Shown here piece after piece: positions 23,299-32,956 of a stretch of 56,213 bases of DNA. Each line of letters opens with the position of its first letter. Within the stretch, counting starts at the first letter, position 1. The notes under the pieces were generated by a model. That model had not been told where the DNA came from, ran no database searches, and saw nothing but the letters and a program-made list of their open reading frames with translations. The stretch lies in the NCBI GenBank assembly GCA_902765855.1, contig CACXBF010000012.1, forward strand, positions 1 through 56,213. Direction: 5' to 3'. The stretch is from an uncultured Ruminococcus sp. (lineage in GTDB: Bacteria > Bacillota > Clostridia > Oscillospirales > Acutalibacteraceae). The translations under genes and the position numbers were made by a program.

Positions 23299-24386
23299 AA
23301 ATCTTAAAAGCTATTTTCGGCTATAAGAGATTATTTATTGTATTACTTACTCCGATAGCCTTTATTTTGATTTTAATTGCAAAAAATAATTCCGCCTTTG
23401 CAGAATGGTATACAGTTAATATTTATCATTATATATCTTTGTTTTGGAACTTTCTTTCATCGTTATTACCGTTTTCACTTGCGGAAATTATAGTGATTAT
23501 GCTTATTCCGCTTGCATTAACTTACATAATGGTTTCCATTGTGAAAATTGTAAGGAAAAAGGGAAGTAGGGGAAAAACAGCATATAAAGCATTTTTGAAT
23601 GTTGTCTGTGCAGTGAGTCTTGTATTTTTTCTGTTTATAACGAATTTTGGGATTTGCTATTACAGAAACACTTTTGCGGAAACAAACGGCATAGCAATTT
23701 GTGAATCTACTGTTGATGAGCTTTATTCTTTATGCGTAGACCTTGCAAAAAGTGCATCTAAGGCTCGTGAAAATCTTTCTGAAAATGATGGAATTATGAC
23801 GCTTACAAGCTTAAATGAATCAAAGACTGAAACTCAAAAAGCTATGAACAGCTTATATGAAAAATATCCGACTATTTTTGGCGGATATTCAAAAACAAAA
23901 TCTGTTATGCTCTCTGAATTGATGTCATATACTCAGATAACGGGAGTCTTTTTTCCATTCACATTTGAGGCTAATGTAAATGTAGCTGTGCCTGAATTTA
24001 GTATACCGGCAACAATGTGCCACGAGCTTTCACATCTAAGAGGTTTTGCGAGAGAGGACGAGGCTAATTTTATAGCTTATCTTGCTTGCATAAACAGCGA
24101 TAATGCAGAGGTGCAATATTCGGGATATATGCTTGCTTTTATTCATTCGGTAAATGCTTTGTATAGTTCTGACATAGAAAAATATCAGGAAGTTTTCAGT
24201 TATTTAAGTGACAAGGTTCAAGCTGATTTGAATGCAAATAACGAATATTGGGCTAAGTATGAAACACCTGTTGCTGAGGCGGCATCAAGCATAAATGATT
24301 CATATCTTAAAGCTAATTCTCAAGATGACGGAACTAAAAGCTATGGTAGAATGGTAGATTTACTTTTGGCTTATTCGAGAAAATAA
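23295..24386 (+). CDS. DUF3810 membrane protein with HExxH motif
   Basis: 363 residues. Three N-terminal membrane segments are followed by an extracytoplasmic domain bearing CHELSHLRGF (HExxH) and EANFIAYLA about 14 residues later, which could supply the third metal ligand. This pattern suggests a zinc metallopeptidase, and matches DUF3810. GTG start overlapping the HAD stop, so the two are co-translated. Confidence 0.82.
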   Translation: MKILKAIFGYKRLFIVLLTPIAFILILIAKNNSAFAEWYTVNIYHYISLFWNFLSSLLPFSLAEIIVIMLIPLALTYIMVSIVKIVRKKGSRGKTAYKAFLNVVCAVSLVFFLFITNFGICYYRNTFAETNGIAICESTVDELYSLCVDLAKSASKARENLSENDGIMTLTSLNESKTETQKAMNSLYEKYPTIFGGYSKTKSVMLSELMSYTQITGVFFPFTFEANVNVAVPEFSIPATMCHELSHLRGFAREDEANFIAYLACINSDNAEVQYSGYMLAFIHSVNALYSSDIEKYQEVFSYLSDKVQADLNANNEYWAKYETPVAEAASSINDSYLKANSQDDGTKSYGRMVDLLLAYSRK

Positions 24387-24404
24387 CAGAAAGGAAGGTT
24401 TTGA

Positions 24405-24896
24405 ATGAATATAGAAATAAGGGAATATAGAAAAGAAGATGTTTCTGATTCAATAAAAATATGGAATAAGGTTGTTGATGACGGAATGGCTTTTCCACAG
24501 ACAGAACCCCTTGATGAAATTGATGGAGATAAGTTCTTTTCTTCGCAATCATTTACAGGTATCGCATATGATACTGAAAGCGGAAATATAGTAGGACTTT
24601 ATATTTTACACCCTAATAATATAGGACGCTGCGGACATATCTGCAACGCAAGCTATGCTGTGAAATCTGATTTAAGAGGGTATCATATAGGAGAAAAGCT
24701 TGTTAGTCATTCTCTTTCTAAAGCTAAAGAACTTGGTTTTAGAATTATGCAGTTTAATGCTGTTGTTGAAAGCAATACATATGCATTAAAACTATATAAA
24801 AAGCTCGGTTTTATTCAGCTTGGAGTTATTCCTAAAGGTTTTCTTAATAAAAACGGAAAGTATGAAAATATCATATTGCATTATATAGAATTATAA
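24405..24896 (+). CDS. GNAT-family N-acetyltransferase
   Basis: 163 residues. The acetyl-CoA motif is AVKSDLRGYHIGEKLV (R/Q-x-x-G-x-G/A type), then LGFRIMQFNAVVESN and ALKLYKKLGF. Substrate unknown. GGAAGG before the ATG; last gene of the HAD-DUF3810-GNAT run. Confidence 0.9.
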   Translation: MNIEIREYRKEDVSDSIKIWNKVVDDGMAFPQTEPLDEIDGDKFFSSQSFTGIAYDTESGNIVGLYILHPNNIGRCGHICNASYAVKSDLRGYHIGEKLVSHSLSKAKELGFRIMQFNAVVESNTYALKLYKKLGFIQLGVIPKGFLNKNGKYENIILHYIEL

Positions 24897-24987
24897 CCTT
24901 TGCTGAGCCGTTTTCAATTCTACTTTTAGTAGGTTGTCTGCTTGTATTTTCTGATGTATGATTTAGTCAACAAAAGGAGTTGATTTT

Positions 24988-25566
24988 ATGAATTATATTA
25001 CAGGAAATATTATTAAAAATCTTAGAGAACAAAAAGGTATTACTCAAAAAGAACTTGCAGACAAACTTTGCGTCAGTGACAAAACTGTATCAAAATGGGA
25101 AACAAACAGAGGCTTGCCGGATATAAGCGTTATTGCGGAATTGGCTGAGGCTTTGAATGTTTCGGTTACAGAATTATTTACCGGAAACATAGCTAAAAAT
25201 AATAATCGTTCTGCGAATATTATGAAATCGGAAATTTATGTTTGCCCCTTGTGTGGAAATGTTATTTACTCTTTTGGAGAGGTGAGTTTTAGCTGTTGTG
25301 GAATTTCCTTGCCAAAGCTTGAAGTTGAAGATGATTCAAAGCATATAATTTCAGTCCAGATTGCAGACGGCGAATATTATATTACTGTTAATCATGAAAT
25401 GAGTAAGGAACACTACATTTCATTTATTGCATATTTTTCAGGGAATTCTATGCAGATAGAGAAGCTTTATCCTGAGCAAAATGCTGAATGTCGTTTCAGA
25501 ATGAACGGTCATGGGATTATTTATGCTTATTGCAACAGAGATGGTTTATTTATGGTTAAAGTCTGA
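24988..25566 (+). CDS. XRE regulator fused to a desulfoferrodoxin-like iron domain
   Basis: 192 residues. Residues 1-65 are an XRE helix-turn-helix (ITQKELADKLCVSDKTVSKW). Residues 85-105 match a desulforedoxin centre: C86-x2-C89 and C103-C104. Residues 110-190 match superoxide reductase: H119, H136 and H142 (NHEMSKEHYI) and C182 (YCNRDG) fit four of the five iron ligands, but the final His is Asp185. A regulator using this iron centre to sense superoxide or redox state is inference. AAAGGAG before the ATG. It overlaps the convergent symporter gene by 11 bases. Confidence 0.85.
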   Translation: MNYITGNIIKNLREQKGITQKELADKLCVSDKTVSKWETNRGLPDISVIAELAEALNVSVTELFTGNIAKNNNRSANIMKSEIYVCPLCGNVIYSFGEVSFSCCGISLPKLEVEDDSKHIISVQIADGEYYITVNHEMSKEHYISFIAYFSGNSMQIEKLYPEQNAECRFRMNGHGIIYAYCNRDGLFMVKV

Positions 25567-26899
25567 GTCGGTATTTATCATACTCTTTTTTGACTACACC
25601 GGAAAGCAAGACAATGGCAATCATATTTGGTATAGCCATAAGTCCGTTGAAAGTATCGGAAATTTCCCAAACAAGATTGAGGTTGAGTATACAACCAACG
25701 AAAGTAATAAGGGTATAGGCGATTCTATATGAGCTGATAAAGCGTCCATTTGTCAGATATTCAACAGAGCGTTCGCCAAAATATGACCACGAGACAAGTG
25801 TCGCTACTCCGAAAAGAGTTATTGAAAGCGACATAAAGTATTTTCCGAAATCGCCGAAAACGCTTTCAAAACAGTAGGAGCTTACTGCAACTGCATCAAG
25901 ATTTGTTTTGTGCGAGCCTGTACAGATTATACACAGAGCCATAAGCGTACACAAAACAATCGTATCAACAAAAACCTGAAATATGCCCCACATTCCTTGT
26001 TTGCATGGATTATCTGTATCGGCGGCGGCGTGAACTATCGGCGAGCTTCCTAAACCTGCTTCATTAGAAAATACGCCCCTTGATATTCCGTATTTCAAGG
26101 CTCTTGACATTCCGTAACCCATAAAGCCACCAGCCATAGAGCTTATATCAAAGGCCGATGAAAAAATTTCCCCGAACGCTTCGGGGATTTTTTTTATGTT
26201 TATGAATACAACAATCAATGCTCCCAGAGTATAGAGAATTGCCATAAAAGGCACTATTTTTGCCGTAAATGACGATATTCTTTCTATACCGCCAAATATT
26301 ACAACTCCGACTAAGGCGGTAAGAAATGCTCCTGTTACAACAGGTGAAACATCAAAGCCGATCTCCAATGCTCCTGCGACAGCGTTGGATTGAGTCATAT
26401 TTCCCATTCCGAGAGAGGCTAATGTACAGGCTATTGCAAAAATAGCCGCAAGCCATTTGCAGTGAAGTCCGTTTTTTATGTAGTACATAGGTCCGCCGAC
26501 ATATTTACCGTTTCGTGTTTCACGATATTTTACGCCGAGAACATTTTCGGCAAATATGGTTGCCATACCGAAAATGCTTGAAATCCACATCCAGAATACA
26601 GCTCCTGCACCGCCAAGTGCAATAGCACTTGCTACACCGACGATATTGCCTGTACCTATTGCACCTGCAAGAGCGGTTGCCATTGCTCGAAATGGTGTTA
26701 TTTTGCCTTTTTCGGCGGATTTATTTTCTTTGGAAAAAAGTGAGCCGATAGTTTCTTTCCACCAAAGTTTGAATTTAGTTATTTGTAAAAAGCCAAGTCT
26801 GAATGAAAAAAATATTCCAATTAAAAGTAATGCGACTAAGGCAACAGGTCCCCACACAACCGAATTTATAGTATGGTTTATTTTTACGATAAATTCCAC
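25556..26899 (-). CDS. sodium:alanine symporter, AGCS family
   Basis: 447 residues with about 11 membrane segments. Signatures: PFRAMATALAGAIGTGNIVG (residues about 69-88), GGPMYYIKNGL and NEAGLGSSPIVHAAADTDNP. It imports alanine or glycine with sodium. Monocistronic, convergent with the XRE/desulfoferrodoxin gene. Confidence 0.93.
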   Translation of the reverse strand: MEFIVKINHTINSVVWGPVALVALLLIGIFFSFRLGFLQITKFKLWWKETIGSLFSKENKSAEKGKITPFRAMATALAGAIGTGNIVGVASAIALGGAGAVFWMWISSIFGMATIFAENVLGVKYRETRNGKYVGGPMYYIKNGLHCKWLAAIFAIACTLASLGMGNMTQSNAVAGALEIGFDVSPVVTGAFLTALVGVVIFGGIERISSFTAKIVPFMAILYTLGALIVVFINIKKIPEAFGEIFSSAFDISSMAGGFMGYGMSRALKYGISRGVFSNEAGLGSSPIVHAAADTDNPCKQGMWGIFQVFVDTIVLCTLMALCIICTGSHKTNLDAVAVSSYCFESVFGDFGKYFMSLSITLFGVATLVSWSYFGERSVEYLTNGRFISSYRIAYTLITFVGCILNLNLVWEISDTFNGLMAIPNMIAIVLLSGVVKKEYDKYRLRL

Positions 26900-27094
26900 G
26901 AACTCACCTTCCGCAAAGCATTTATAATTTATATGCTTGTATATGGGGGAGTATGTTGTTATTTTTATGGATTAGATAAATATCCTCCTTATTGTAAATG
27001 CTTTGTTTTAATGCTATAATAACATCGAGCTGAAGCTTATATTCTTTGTAATACAAACTGATGACAGCATAAATTGAAATCAGGTGGAAAAACT

Positions 27095-27976
27095 ATGCAG
27101 GAAAAGAAACTTATGCCACCGCTTTGGATGGCTTATCCTTATATGGAAAGATATTCTATAGGTTGGCGAATGGGTTCTGGAGAAGAGTATAGGTATAATA
27201 TCTATGATTGGTTTGAAACTCTTTCGCCAAGTGAACAGAATGAATATATGGAACTATTTCCTGAGCCGAAAAGCTGGTGTGGATTTTGGGACGAATTTTT
27301 AGAAAGAGATTATGACGAATTTAAGGTTGAAAAACTATTCTATTTTCATAATGATTTTTCAACTCATTTTTGGCAAGAAAACGGAAAACCGCTATATGAT
27401 ATTGATTGGCTGAGAAAGAAATATAAAAGCGGTGAAAAAACTGAATTTGTTTTCTTTTGGGGACATAGACCGTCTAAAAACGGTATTACAAAATCTTGTT
27501 TTAGTCAGTGGTGGAAATCTGAATTTTGTGAGGAGCATTATAAATATTGTTGTATGGAACAATATATGATGTCCAAAAAAGCTTTGCTTTTTGATGATAA
27601 GGAAGTTTTTGAGCAAATTATGGCTTCTGATGAACCAAATGAAATAAAATCTCTTGGCAGAAAAATTCGTAATTTTGATGAAAAAATATGGAATGATGTA
27701 AAATATAGCATTGTTCTGAATGGTAATTATCTTAAATTTACTCAGAATAGAAATCTTATGAATTTTCTGTTGAGTACAGGTGATAAGATTCTTGTTGAAG
27801 CAAGTCCTTTTGATAAAATTTGGGGCATTGGTATGAGTGAAAATGATGAGCGAATAAATAATCCTGATGAATGGCAGGGTGAAAATCTTCTTGGCTTTGC
27901 TTTGACAGAAGTAAGAGAGGAAATTAAGTCCGTTTATGCAAATGAAGGCTTGGTTGATTATTCGTTTGTAAAATAG
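27095..27976 (+). CDS. NADAR-family protein (YbiA/DUF1768-like)
   Basis: 293 residues. The C-terminal half shows the family core: FWGH, FSQWW, EQYMMSKKALLFDD, GRKIRNFDEKIWND, then DKIWGIGM and NLLGFALTEVREE. Relatives are N-glycosidases acting on ADP-ribose derivatives or riboflavin intermediates. The first ~110 residues (Trp-rich, PEPKSWCGFWDEFLERDY) are an N-terminal extension. Start at 27095 after AGGTGG. Confidence 0.82.
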   Translation: MQEKKLMPPLWMAYPYMERYSIGWRMGSGEEYRYNIYDWFETLSPSEQNEYMELFPEPKSWCGFWDEFLERDYDEFKVEKLFYFHNDFSTHFWQENGKPLYDIDWLRKKYKSGEKTEFVFFWGHRPSKNGITKSCFSQWWKSEFCEEHYKYCCMEQYMMSKKALLFDDKEVFEQIMASDEPNEIKSLGRKIRNFDEKIWNDVKYSIVLNGNYLKFTQNRNLMNFLLSTGDKILVEASPFDKIWGIGMSENDERINNPDEWQGENLLGFALTEVREEIKSVYANEGLVDYSFVK

Positions 27977-27998
27977 CTGAAATATGTTATCAAATTCC

Positions 27999-28027
27999 TT
28001 GCAAGTTTTTATTTTTTATGATATAAT
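27999..28027 (+). promoter_or_regulatory. promoter of pheST
   Basis: TTGCAA (27999-28004), a 17-base spacer and TATAAT (28022-28027), directly upstream of the T-box leader. Confidence 0.75.
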
Positions 28028-28034
28028 CTACTAT

Positions 28035-28303
28035 AAACGCAATGACGAAGAGAGTAGTCTGTTTATATGCAGTCTAAAGAGAGAAATTGTCGAGGGCTGA
28101 AAGCAATTTTGTCTGTGAAATGAGATGAAGTTCACTTCCGAGCGGTACTGCTGAAATGCTTATGCAGATTAGGTGGTAACGGAGAAAAGCACCGTTAAAG
28201 GCATAATGAGAGTTTGCATATTGCAAAAACAAGGGTGGTACCACGGAAGATTATCTATGCTTTCGTCCCTGACACTAAAAAGTCAGGAACGAAAGCATTT
28301 TTT
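28035..28303 (+). promoter_or_regulatory. T-box leader for phenylalanine
   Basis: Stem I elements (ATGACGAAGAGAGTAG, GAGGGCTGAAAGC) and the specifier region GAAGTTCACTTCCGAGC, with TTC (Phe) at 28131-28133. The T-box itself, AAGGGTGGTACCACGG, is at 28231-28246. The terminator TGCTTTCGTCCCTGAC / GTCAGGAACGAAAGCA with T6 is at 28258-28303. Uncharged tRNA-Phe should open the antiterminator and allow pheST expression. Confidence 0.93.
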
Positions 28304-28304
28304 G

Positions 28305-28548
28305 TGTGGCGGCGGCGAGCCGCCGCACCCGAGACGCGGAATCGGTTTTGCAAGCAAAACCTCAACATTGATATTAAGAAGATTGTTGACGCGGTCGAAG
28401 TAACTACCGGACAGGCGAACGAAGTTCGCTCCTACATTTCTTCCTATAAGACAGTTAAAAGTTTCGCGCAAGCCTTTTCAAAGGCTTGCGGTTTCCAAAG
28501 GCAGAACCTTTGGTGGGTTTTAAGGGCAAAGCCCTTAATATAAATTTT
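28305..28548. repeat. run of six palindromes between T-box and pheS
   Basis: Successive hairpins: GGCGGCGGCGAGCCGCCGC (28308), GGTTTTGCAAGCAAAACC (28343), GGCGAACGAAGTTCGC, GCAAGCCTTTTCAAAGGCTTGC, CCAAAGGCAGAACCTTTGG and AAGGGCAAAGCCCTT. Pieces match the dispersed repeats at 13441, 21581 and 51421, some in reverse orientation. All would lie in the pheS 5' untranslated region. No terminator-type T-run follows any of them. Confidence 0.65.
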
Positions 28549-28561
28549 TGAGGTGAAAAGT

Positions 28562-29581
28562 ATGAAAGAACAGCTTGAAAACATCAGGCAACAGGCACAA
28601 GAAGAACTTGCAAAGGCGAGTTCAAAGCAAGAGCTTGAGGCTCTTCGAGTAAAATATCTCGGAAAGAAAGGCGAACTCACAGCTATTCTAAAGCAAATGG
28701 GTAAGCTTTCTCCTGAGGAACGTCCGGTAATAGGACAGCTTGCAAATGAAGTAAGAGAAAATATAACACAGCTTCTTGAATCTGCACAGGCTGACATCAA
28801 AACTAAGGAAAGAAATGCAAAGCTTGCAGCAGAAAAGCTTGACGTTACACTTCCGGGAAAGAAACATGAGCTTGGCAATAAGCACCCACTTTCTATTGTT
28901 CTTGATGAGATTAAGGAAATCTTTGTCGGAATGGGATTTGATATTGTTGATGGTCCAGAGGTTGAGTATGATTACTATAACTTCGAGGCGTTGAATATTC
29001 CAAAGGACCACCCGGCTCGTGATACTCAGGATACATTCTATATCAATGATAATATTGTTCTCAGAACACAGACATCACCTGTTCAGATTCGTGTTATGGA
29101 AAAGCAAAAGCCTCCTATTCGTATAATCTCTCCGGGTAGAGTTTATCGTTCTGATGCAGTTGATGCAACACATTCACCTCTTTTCCATCAGATTGAGGGA
29201 CTTGTTGTTGATAAGGGTATTACCTTTGCTGACCTCAAGGGTACGCTTGAAACATTCGTAAAGCGTCTTTATGGTGAGGATTCAGTTGTTCGTTTCCGTC
29301 CGCATCACTTCCCGTTTACAGAGCCTTCTGCCGAAGTTGATGTTCAGTGCTTTAACTGTAAGGGTGCCGGCTGTCGTCTTTGCAAGAACGAGGGTTGGAT
29401 TGAAATTCTCGGTTGTGGAATGGTTCACCCTAAGGTTCTCGAAAACTGCAACATTGATCCTGAGGAATATACAGGCTTTGCACTTGGTCTTGGTCTTGAG
29501 AGAGTTGCAATGCGTCGTTATAATATTGATGATATGCGTCTTTTCTATGAAAATGATGTAAGATTCCTGTCGCAGTTCTAA
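28562..29581 (+). CDS. pheS: phenylalanyl-tRNA synthetase alpha subunit
   Basis: 339 residues. N-terminal coiled coil (residues 1-85), then the class II catalytic core: motif 1 around [20 protein letters not shown], motif 2 [20 protein letters not shown] and motif 3 [13 protein letters not shown]. Forms the alpha2-beta2 enzyme with PheT. GAGGTG at 28550 precedes the start; 13 bases before pheT. Confidence 0.97.
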   Translation: MKEQLENIRQQAQEELAKASSKQELEALRVKYLGKKGELTAILKQMGKLSPEERPVIGQLANEVRENITQLLESAQADIKTKERNAKLAAEKLDVTLPGKKHELGNKHPLSIVLDEIKEIFVGMGFDIVDGPEVEYDYYNFEALNIPKDHPARDTQDTFYINDNIVLRTQTSPVQIRVMEKQKPPIRIISPGRVYRSDAVDATHSPLFHQIEGLVVDKGITFADLKGTLETFVKRLYGEDSVVRFRPHHFPFTEPSAEVDVQCFNCKGAGCRLCKNEGWIEILGCGMVHPKVLENCNIDPEEYTGFALGLGLERVAMRRYNIDDMRLFYENDVRFLSQF

Positions 29582-29594
29582 GGAGGTATAAGAA

Positions 29595-31988
29595 ATGAAT
29601 TTATCTATGAGATGGCTTCGTGAGTTCGTTGACATTGATGAAGATATCAATATGAGAGAATTTTCCGAAGCAATTACAATGAGCGGTTCTAAGGTTGAGA
29701 GCTTTGAAAAGGAAGGCTCTGAACTTAAAAATATAGTTGTTGGTCGAGTTCTTTCAACTGAAAAGCACCCTGATGCGGACAGACTTACAGTCTGCAAGGT
29801 TGATGTTGGCGAGGCTGAGACTATTCAGATAGTTACAGCCGCAACGAATGTTGTTCCTGATGCGCTTGTACCTGTCGCAAAGGATAATTCTGTTGTCCAT
29901 AGCGGTCAGAAGATTAAGAAAGGCAAGCTTCGTGGAGTATTGAGCCAAGGTATGTTCTGTTCTGTTGCAGAGCTTGGAGTAACTGTTCATGATTTCCCTT
30001 ATGCTATTGAGGACGGCATTTTCCTTATTCAAGAGGATTGCAAGGTCGGCGATGATATCAGAGATGCAATAGGTCTTAATGATACAAAGGTTGAGTTTGA
30101 AATTACTTCAAACCGTCCCGATTGTTTCTCTGTTATTGGTCTTGCAAGAGAGGCTGCCGCTACTTATAATAAGCCACTCAAGCTTCATACACCTGTCGTA
30201 AAGGGTATCGGCGAAAGCTGTGAGGGTATGCTCGATGTTAAGATTGAAAACAAAGAGCTTTGCAAGATGTATAGTGCAAAAATTGTTAAGAATGTAAGAG
30301 TAAAGCCATCGCCACGCTGGCTTCGTGAAAGACTTCGTGCTATGGGAGTTCGTCCTATTAACAATATCGTTGATATTACCAACTATGTTATGCTTGAGTA
30401 TGGTCAACCTATGCACGCTTTTGACTTGCGTTTTGTTGATGGCGCTAAAATCCGTATAAGAAATGCAAAAGCAGGGGAAACTATTACAACTCTTGACGGA
30501 ATTGAGCGTAAGCTTTCTGAAAAAAATCTTATTATAGCTGATGAAAATAAGCCTATCGCTATTGCCGGCGTTATGGGTGGAGAGTTCAGCGGAATTGTTG
30601 ATGATACAAACACTATCGTTTTCGAGTCTGCTAACTTTGACGGCGCCTCTGTCCGTCTTACAGCTAAAGAGCATGGTATGAGAACAGACGCTTCCTCACG
30701 CTACGAAAAGGGACTTGACCCGAATAATTGCTTGCCTGTACTTCAGAGAGCTTGTGAGCTTGTAGAGCTTCTTGACGCAGGAGATGTATATGACGGAGAG
30801 ATTATCGACTTTGCCGGTGAATCTATCGACAAGATAAATGTAAGAAAGAGAATTGCTCTTGAGCCTGATTGGATTAACTCATTCCTTGATACAAAGCTTT
30901 CTGTTGACGAAATGAAGGCTATTCTTACAAAGCTTGAATGTGAATTTGACGGAGAAGATGTTCTTCCACCAACATTCAGACCTGACCTCCAGCATAAAGC
31001 TGATATTGCAGAGGAAATTGCTCGTTTCGTAGGTTATAACACAATTCCATCAACTTCTATAAGTGGTGGTGCTCAGGGTAAGTATACAGCTCGTCAAAAG
31101 TTTGATAGCAAGATTGCAGCAACAATGCTTGCTCTTGGTTTGAGCGAGATTATGACATATTCTTTCGTAAGCCCTAAGTATTATGATAAGATTCTTATGC
31201 CAAAGGACAGCGAACTTCGCCGTTCAGTTGTTATAACAAATCCGCTTGGTGAGGATACAAGCGTAATGCGTACAACTGCACTTCCTTCAATTCTCGAAAT
31301 TCTCGCAAAGAACTATAACAACAGAAATGAAAAGGCTTATCTCTACGAGCTTGCTCGTGAGTATATTCCTATAACAGACGATAAGCTTCCTATCGAAAAG
31401 AATAAGCTTATCGGCGGTTTCTATGGCTTGTCTGATTTCTTTGAGTTAAAGGGTATTGTAGAGGAAACTCTCGACAGACTTTCAATCTATGATTATGATG
31501 TAGAGGCTTCTGCTGATGAATTTGCATATCACCCTGGTCGTTGTGCAGTTCTTACTATTGACGGCGAAAGAATTGGTGTATTCGGCGAACTTCACCCACA
31601 AGTAGCTGAAAACTATGGTATCGGTGAGAGAGTTTATGCTTTCGAGCTTGAGGCTGATTTACTCTTTAAGTATACAAAGTCTGAAAAGCAATATACTCCA
31701 CTTCCTAAGTTCCCTGCTGTAACAAGAGATATTGCGGTTATATGCGATGAAAATATCCCTGTTCTTACACTCGAAAAGGCTATGAAGAAGTCAGCCGGCT
31801 CTACTCTCGAATCTGTTAAGCTCTTTGACGTATATCAAGGTGAACAGATTGAAAAGGGTAAGAAGAATGTTGCATTCAGAATCACAATGCGTTCTCATAA
31901 CGAAACCCTTACAGATGAACACGCTAACAGCACTATGAAGAAGATTATGAAGGCTCTTGAAAATGAGGGTGCAGTTCTTAGAGCATAA
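29595..31988 (+). CDS. pheT: phenylalanyl-tRNA synthetase beta subunit
   Basis: 797 residues, usual length. N-terminal EMAP/tRNA-binding domain (VGRVLSTEKHPDADRLTVCK), B3/B4 editing domain (RPINNIVDITNYVMLEYGQP), B5 and catalytic-like modules, and the C-terminal anticodon-binding fold (PKFPAVTRDIAVICDENIPV). GGAGG precedes the ATG. Confidence 0.97.
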   Translation: MNLSMRWLREFVDIDEDINMREFSEAITMSGSKVESFEKEGSELKNIVVGRVLSTEKHPDADRLTVCKVDVGEAETIQIVTAATNVVPDALVPVAKDNSVVHSGQKIKKGKLRGVLSQGMFCSVAELGVTVHDFPYAIEDGIFLIQEDCKVGDDIRDAIGLNDTKVEFEITSNRPDCFSVIGLAREAAATYNKPLKLHTPVVKGIGESCEGMLDVKIENKELCKMYSAKIVKNVRVKPSPRWLRERLRAMGVRPINNIVDITNYVMLEYGQPMHAFDLRFVDGAKIRIRNAKAGETITTLDGIERKLSEKNLIIADENKPIAIAGVMGGEFSGIVDDTNTIVFESANFDGASVRLTAKEHGMRTDASSRYEKGLDPNNCLPVLQRACELVELLDAGDVYDGEIIDFAGESIDKINVRKRIALEPDWINSFLDTKLSVDEMKAILTKLECEFDGEDVLPPTFRPDLQHKADIAEEIARFVGYNTIPSTSISGGAQGKYTARQKFDSKIAATMLALGLSEIMTYSFVSPKYYDKILMPKDSELRRSVVITNPLGEDTSVMRTTALPSILEILAKNYNNRNEKAYLYELAREYIPITDDKLPIEKNKLIGGFYGLSDFFELKGIVEETLDRLSIYDYDVEASADEFAYHPGRCAVLTIDGERIGVFGELHPQVAENYGIGERVYAFELEADLLFKYTKSEKQYTPLPKFPAVTRDIAVICDENIPVLTLEKAMKKSAGSTLESVKLFDVYQGEQIEKGKKNVAFRITMRSHNETLTDEHANSTMKKIMKALENEGAVLRA

Positions 31989-32084
31989 TGCACAATATAT
32001 TGGTCATTTTAGTGTCAAATTTACAATTTGTACTTGAAATCCTATAATGTATATGCTAAAATAAGCAGTATGGAGGTGGTACTC

Positions 32085-32330
32085 GTGCAGGACAAAACTA
32101 TGGTCTTTTCTATTAACGGCAATAAAGATGAGAGCATAAGAGTTATTCTTACGACGGTTTATAAGGCTCTTGAAGAAAAGGGCTATAATCCTCTGAATCA
32201 GATTGTCGGATATATTTTGTCTGAGGATCCCACTTATATAACTACTCACAATAACGCGAGAAATCTTATAAGAAAAATTGATCGTGATGATTTGCTTGAA
32301 GCTTTGCTAAAGAATTATTTAAATCTTTAA
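32085..32330 (+). CDS. ireB: IreB-family regulatory phosphoprotein
   Basis: 81 residues starting [13 protein letters not shown], then [20 protein letters not shown] and [19 protein letters not shown], matching IreB/DUF965. In Enterococcus it is phosphorylated on N-terminal Thr residues by the IreK Ser/Thr kinase and affects cephalosporin tolerance. GTG at 32085 is preferred because GGAGGTGG ends five bases before it. Confidence 0.93.
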   Translation: MQDKTMVFSINGNKDESIRVILTTVYKALEEKGYNPLNQIVGYILSEDPTYITTHNNARNLIRKIDRDDLLEALLKNYLNL

Positions 32331-32384
32331 GACATCATTGCTAAAAGGAGTGCCTGATGGTTTTAAATAAAATCTGAATGCATA

Positions 32385-32480
32385 TCTTACCAAAAGAAAG
32401 AGTATTATGGTAAGACCTTAATTTGTGAATCTACTGCGTTTTTGTGCCTTGTGCAATTTCTCTTGCACAAGGCACAGTAG
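32385..32480 (+). other. structured intergenic region with two strong hairpins
   Basis: TCTTACCA / TGGTAAGA at 32385-32415, and a perfect 13-base stem GTGCCTTGTGCAA / TTGCACAAGGCAC (32444-32475) inside CTACTG/AGTAG. A tiny frame (MVLNKI) with AAAGGAG lies just upstream at 32357. It could be an attenuator or leader for the gene at 32528; only TTTCTTT follows, so termination would be weak. Confidence 0.45.
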
Positions 32481-32527
32481 TTTCTTTAACCGTTTATAAA
32501 TCATACTTACTGCGATTGGAGGATTAT

Positions 32528-32833
32528 ATGTCTAATACTAAAACTGCATTTCCGCTTTATTACAGAGGAAAACCGCTTGTAAGAAATAACGACACGATTT
32601 TTTTCGGAGATATGAAAGACCCTTATGTTATTAAGCTGCAAATCAAGTCTAAGGAAAATTCTAATAATCTTGATTGTGCCAATAAGGTTACAATTCAGCT
32701 TTTAAGCACAGATACAGAAATCAGTGCAAGAAAGCAGATTATCAAGACAGGTGAGAAAGAAAATCTTGCAGTTGCACTTGATTTAGCTGTTGCATGGCTC
32801 GAAAGAGAACTTGCAAAATCTTCTAAAAAGTAA
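32528..32833 (+). CDS. conserved small hypothetical protein
   Basis: 101 residues starting MSNTKTAFPLYYRGKPLVRN. Predicted beta-rich first half, helical tail (ALDLAVAWLERELAKSS). No family recognised. GGAGG precedes the start; a terminator follows, so it may be its own unit downstream of the structured leader. Confidence 0.7.
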   Translation: MSNTKTAFPLYYRGKPLVRNNDTIFFGDMKDPYVIKLQIKSKENSNNLDCANKVTIQLLSTDTEISARKQIIKTGEKENLAVALDLAVAWLERELAKSSKK

Positions 32834-32870
32834 AATTCAGTCTAAGAATAGTATATTAGACTTAACAAAA

Positions 32871-32903
32871 GGGGAAAATCTATTCTGTGGATTTTCCCCT
32901 TTA
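32871..32903 (+). terminator. intrinsic terminator before lon
   Basis: GGGGAAAATC / GATTTTCCCC with a 9-base loop, followed by TTTAT. Confidence 0.85.
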
Positions 32904-32956
32904 TGCTAATTATTTTTAAAAATACGATATAGATATAAAATTTATTGGAGGACAAT

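Noticed and set aside
28173-28543. Two overlapping frames inside the T-box leader
   Set aside because: They cross the T-box, terminator and palindromes, which are better explained as RNA and repeat structure.
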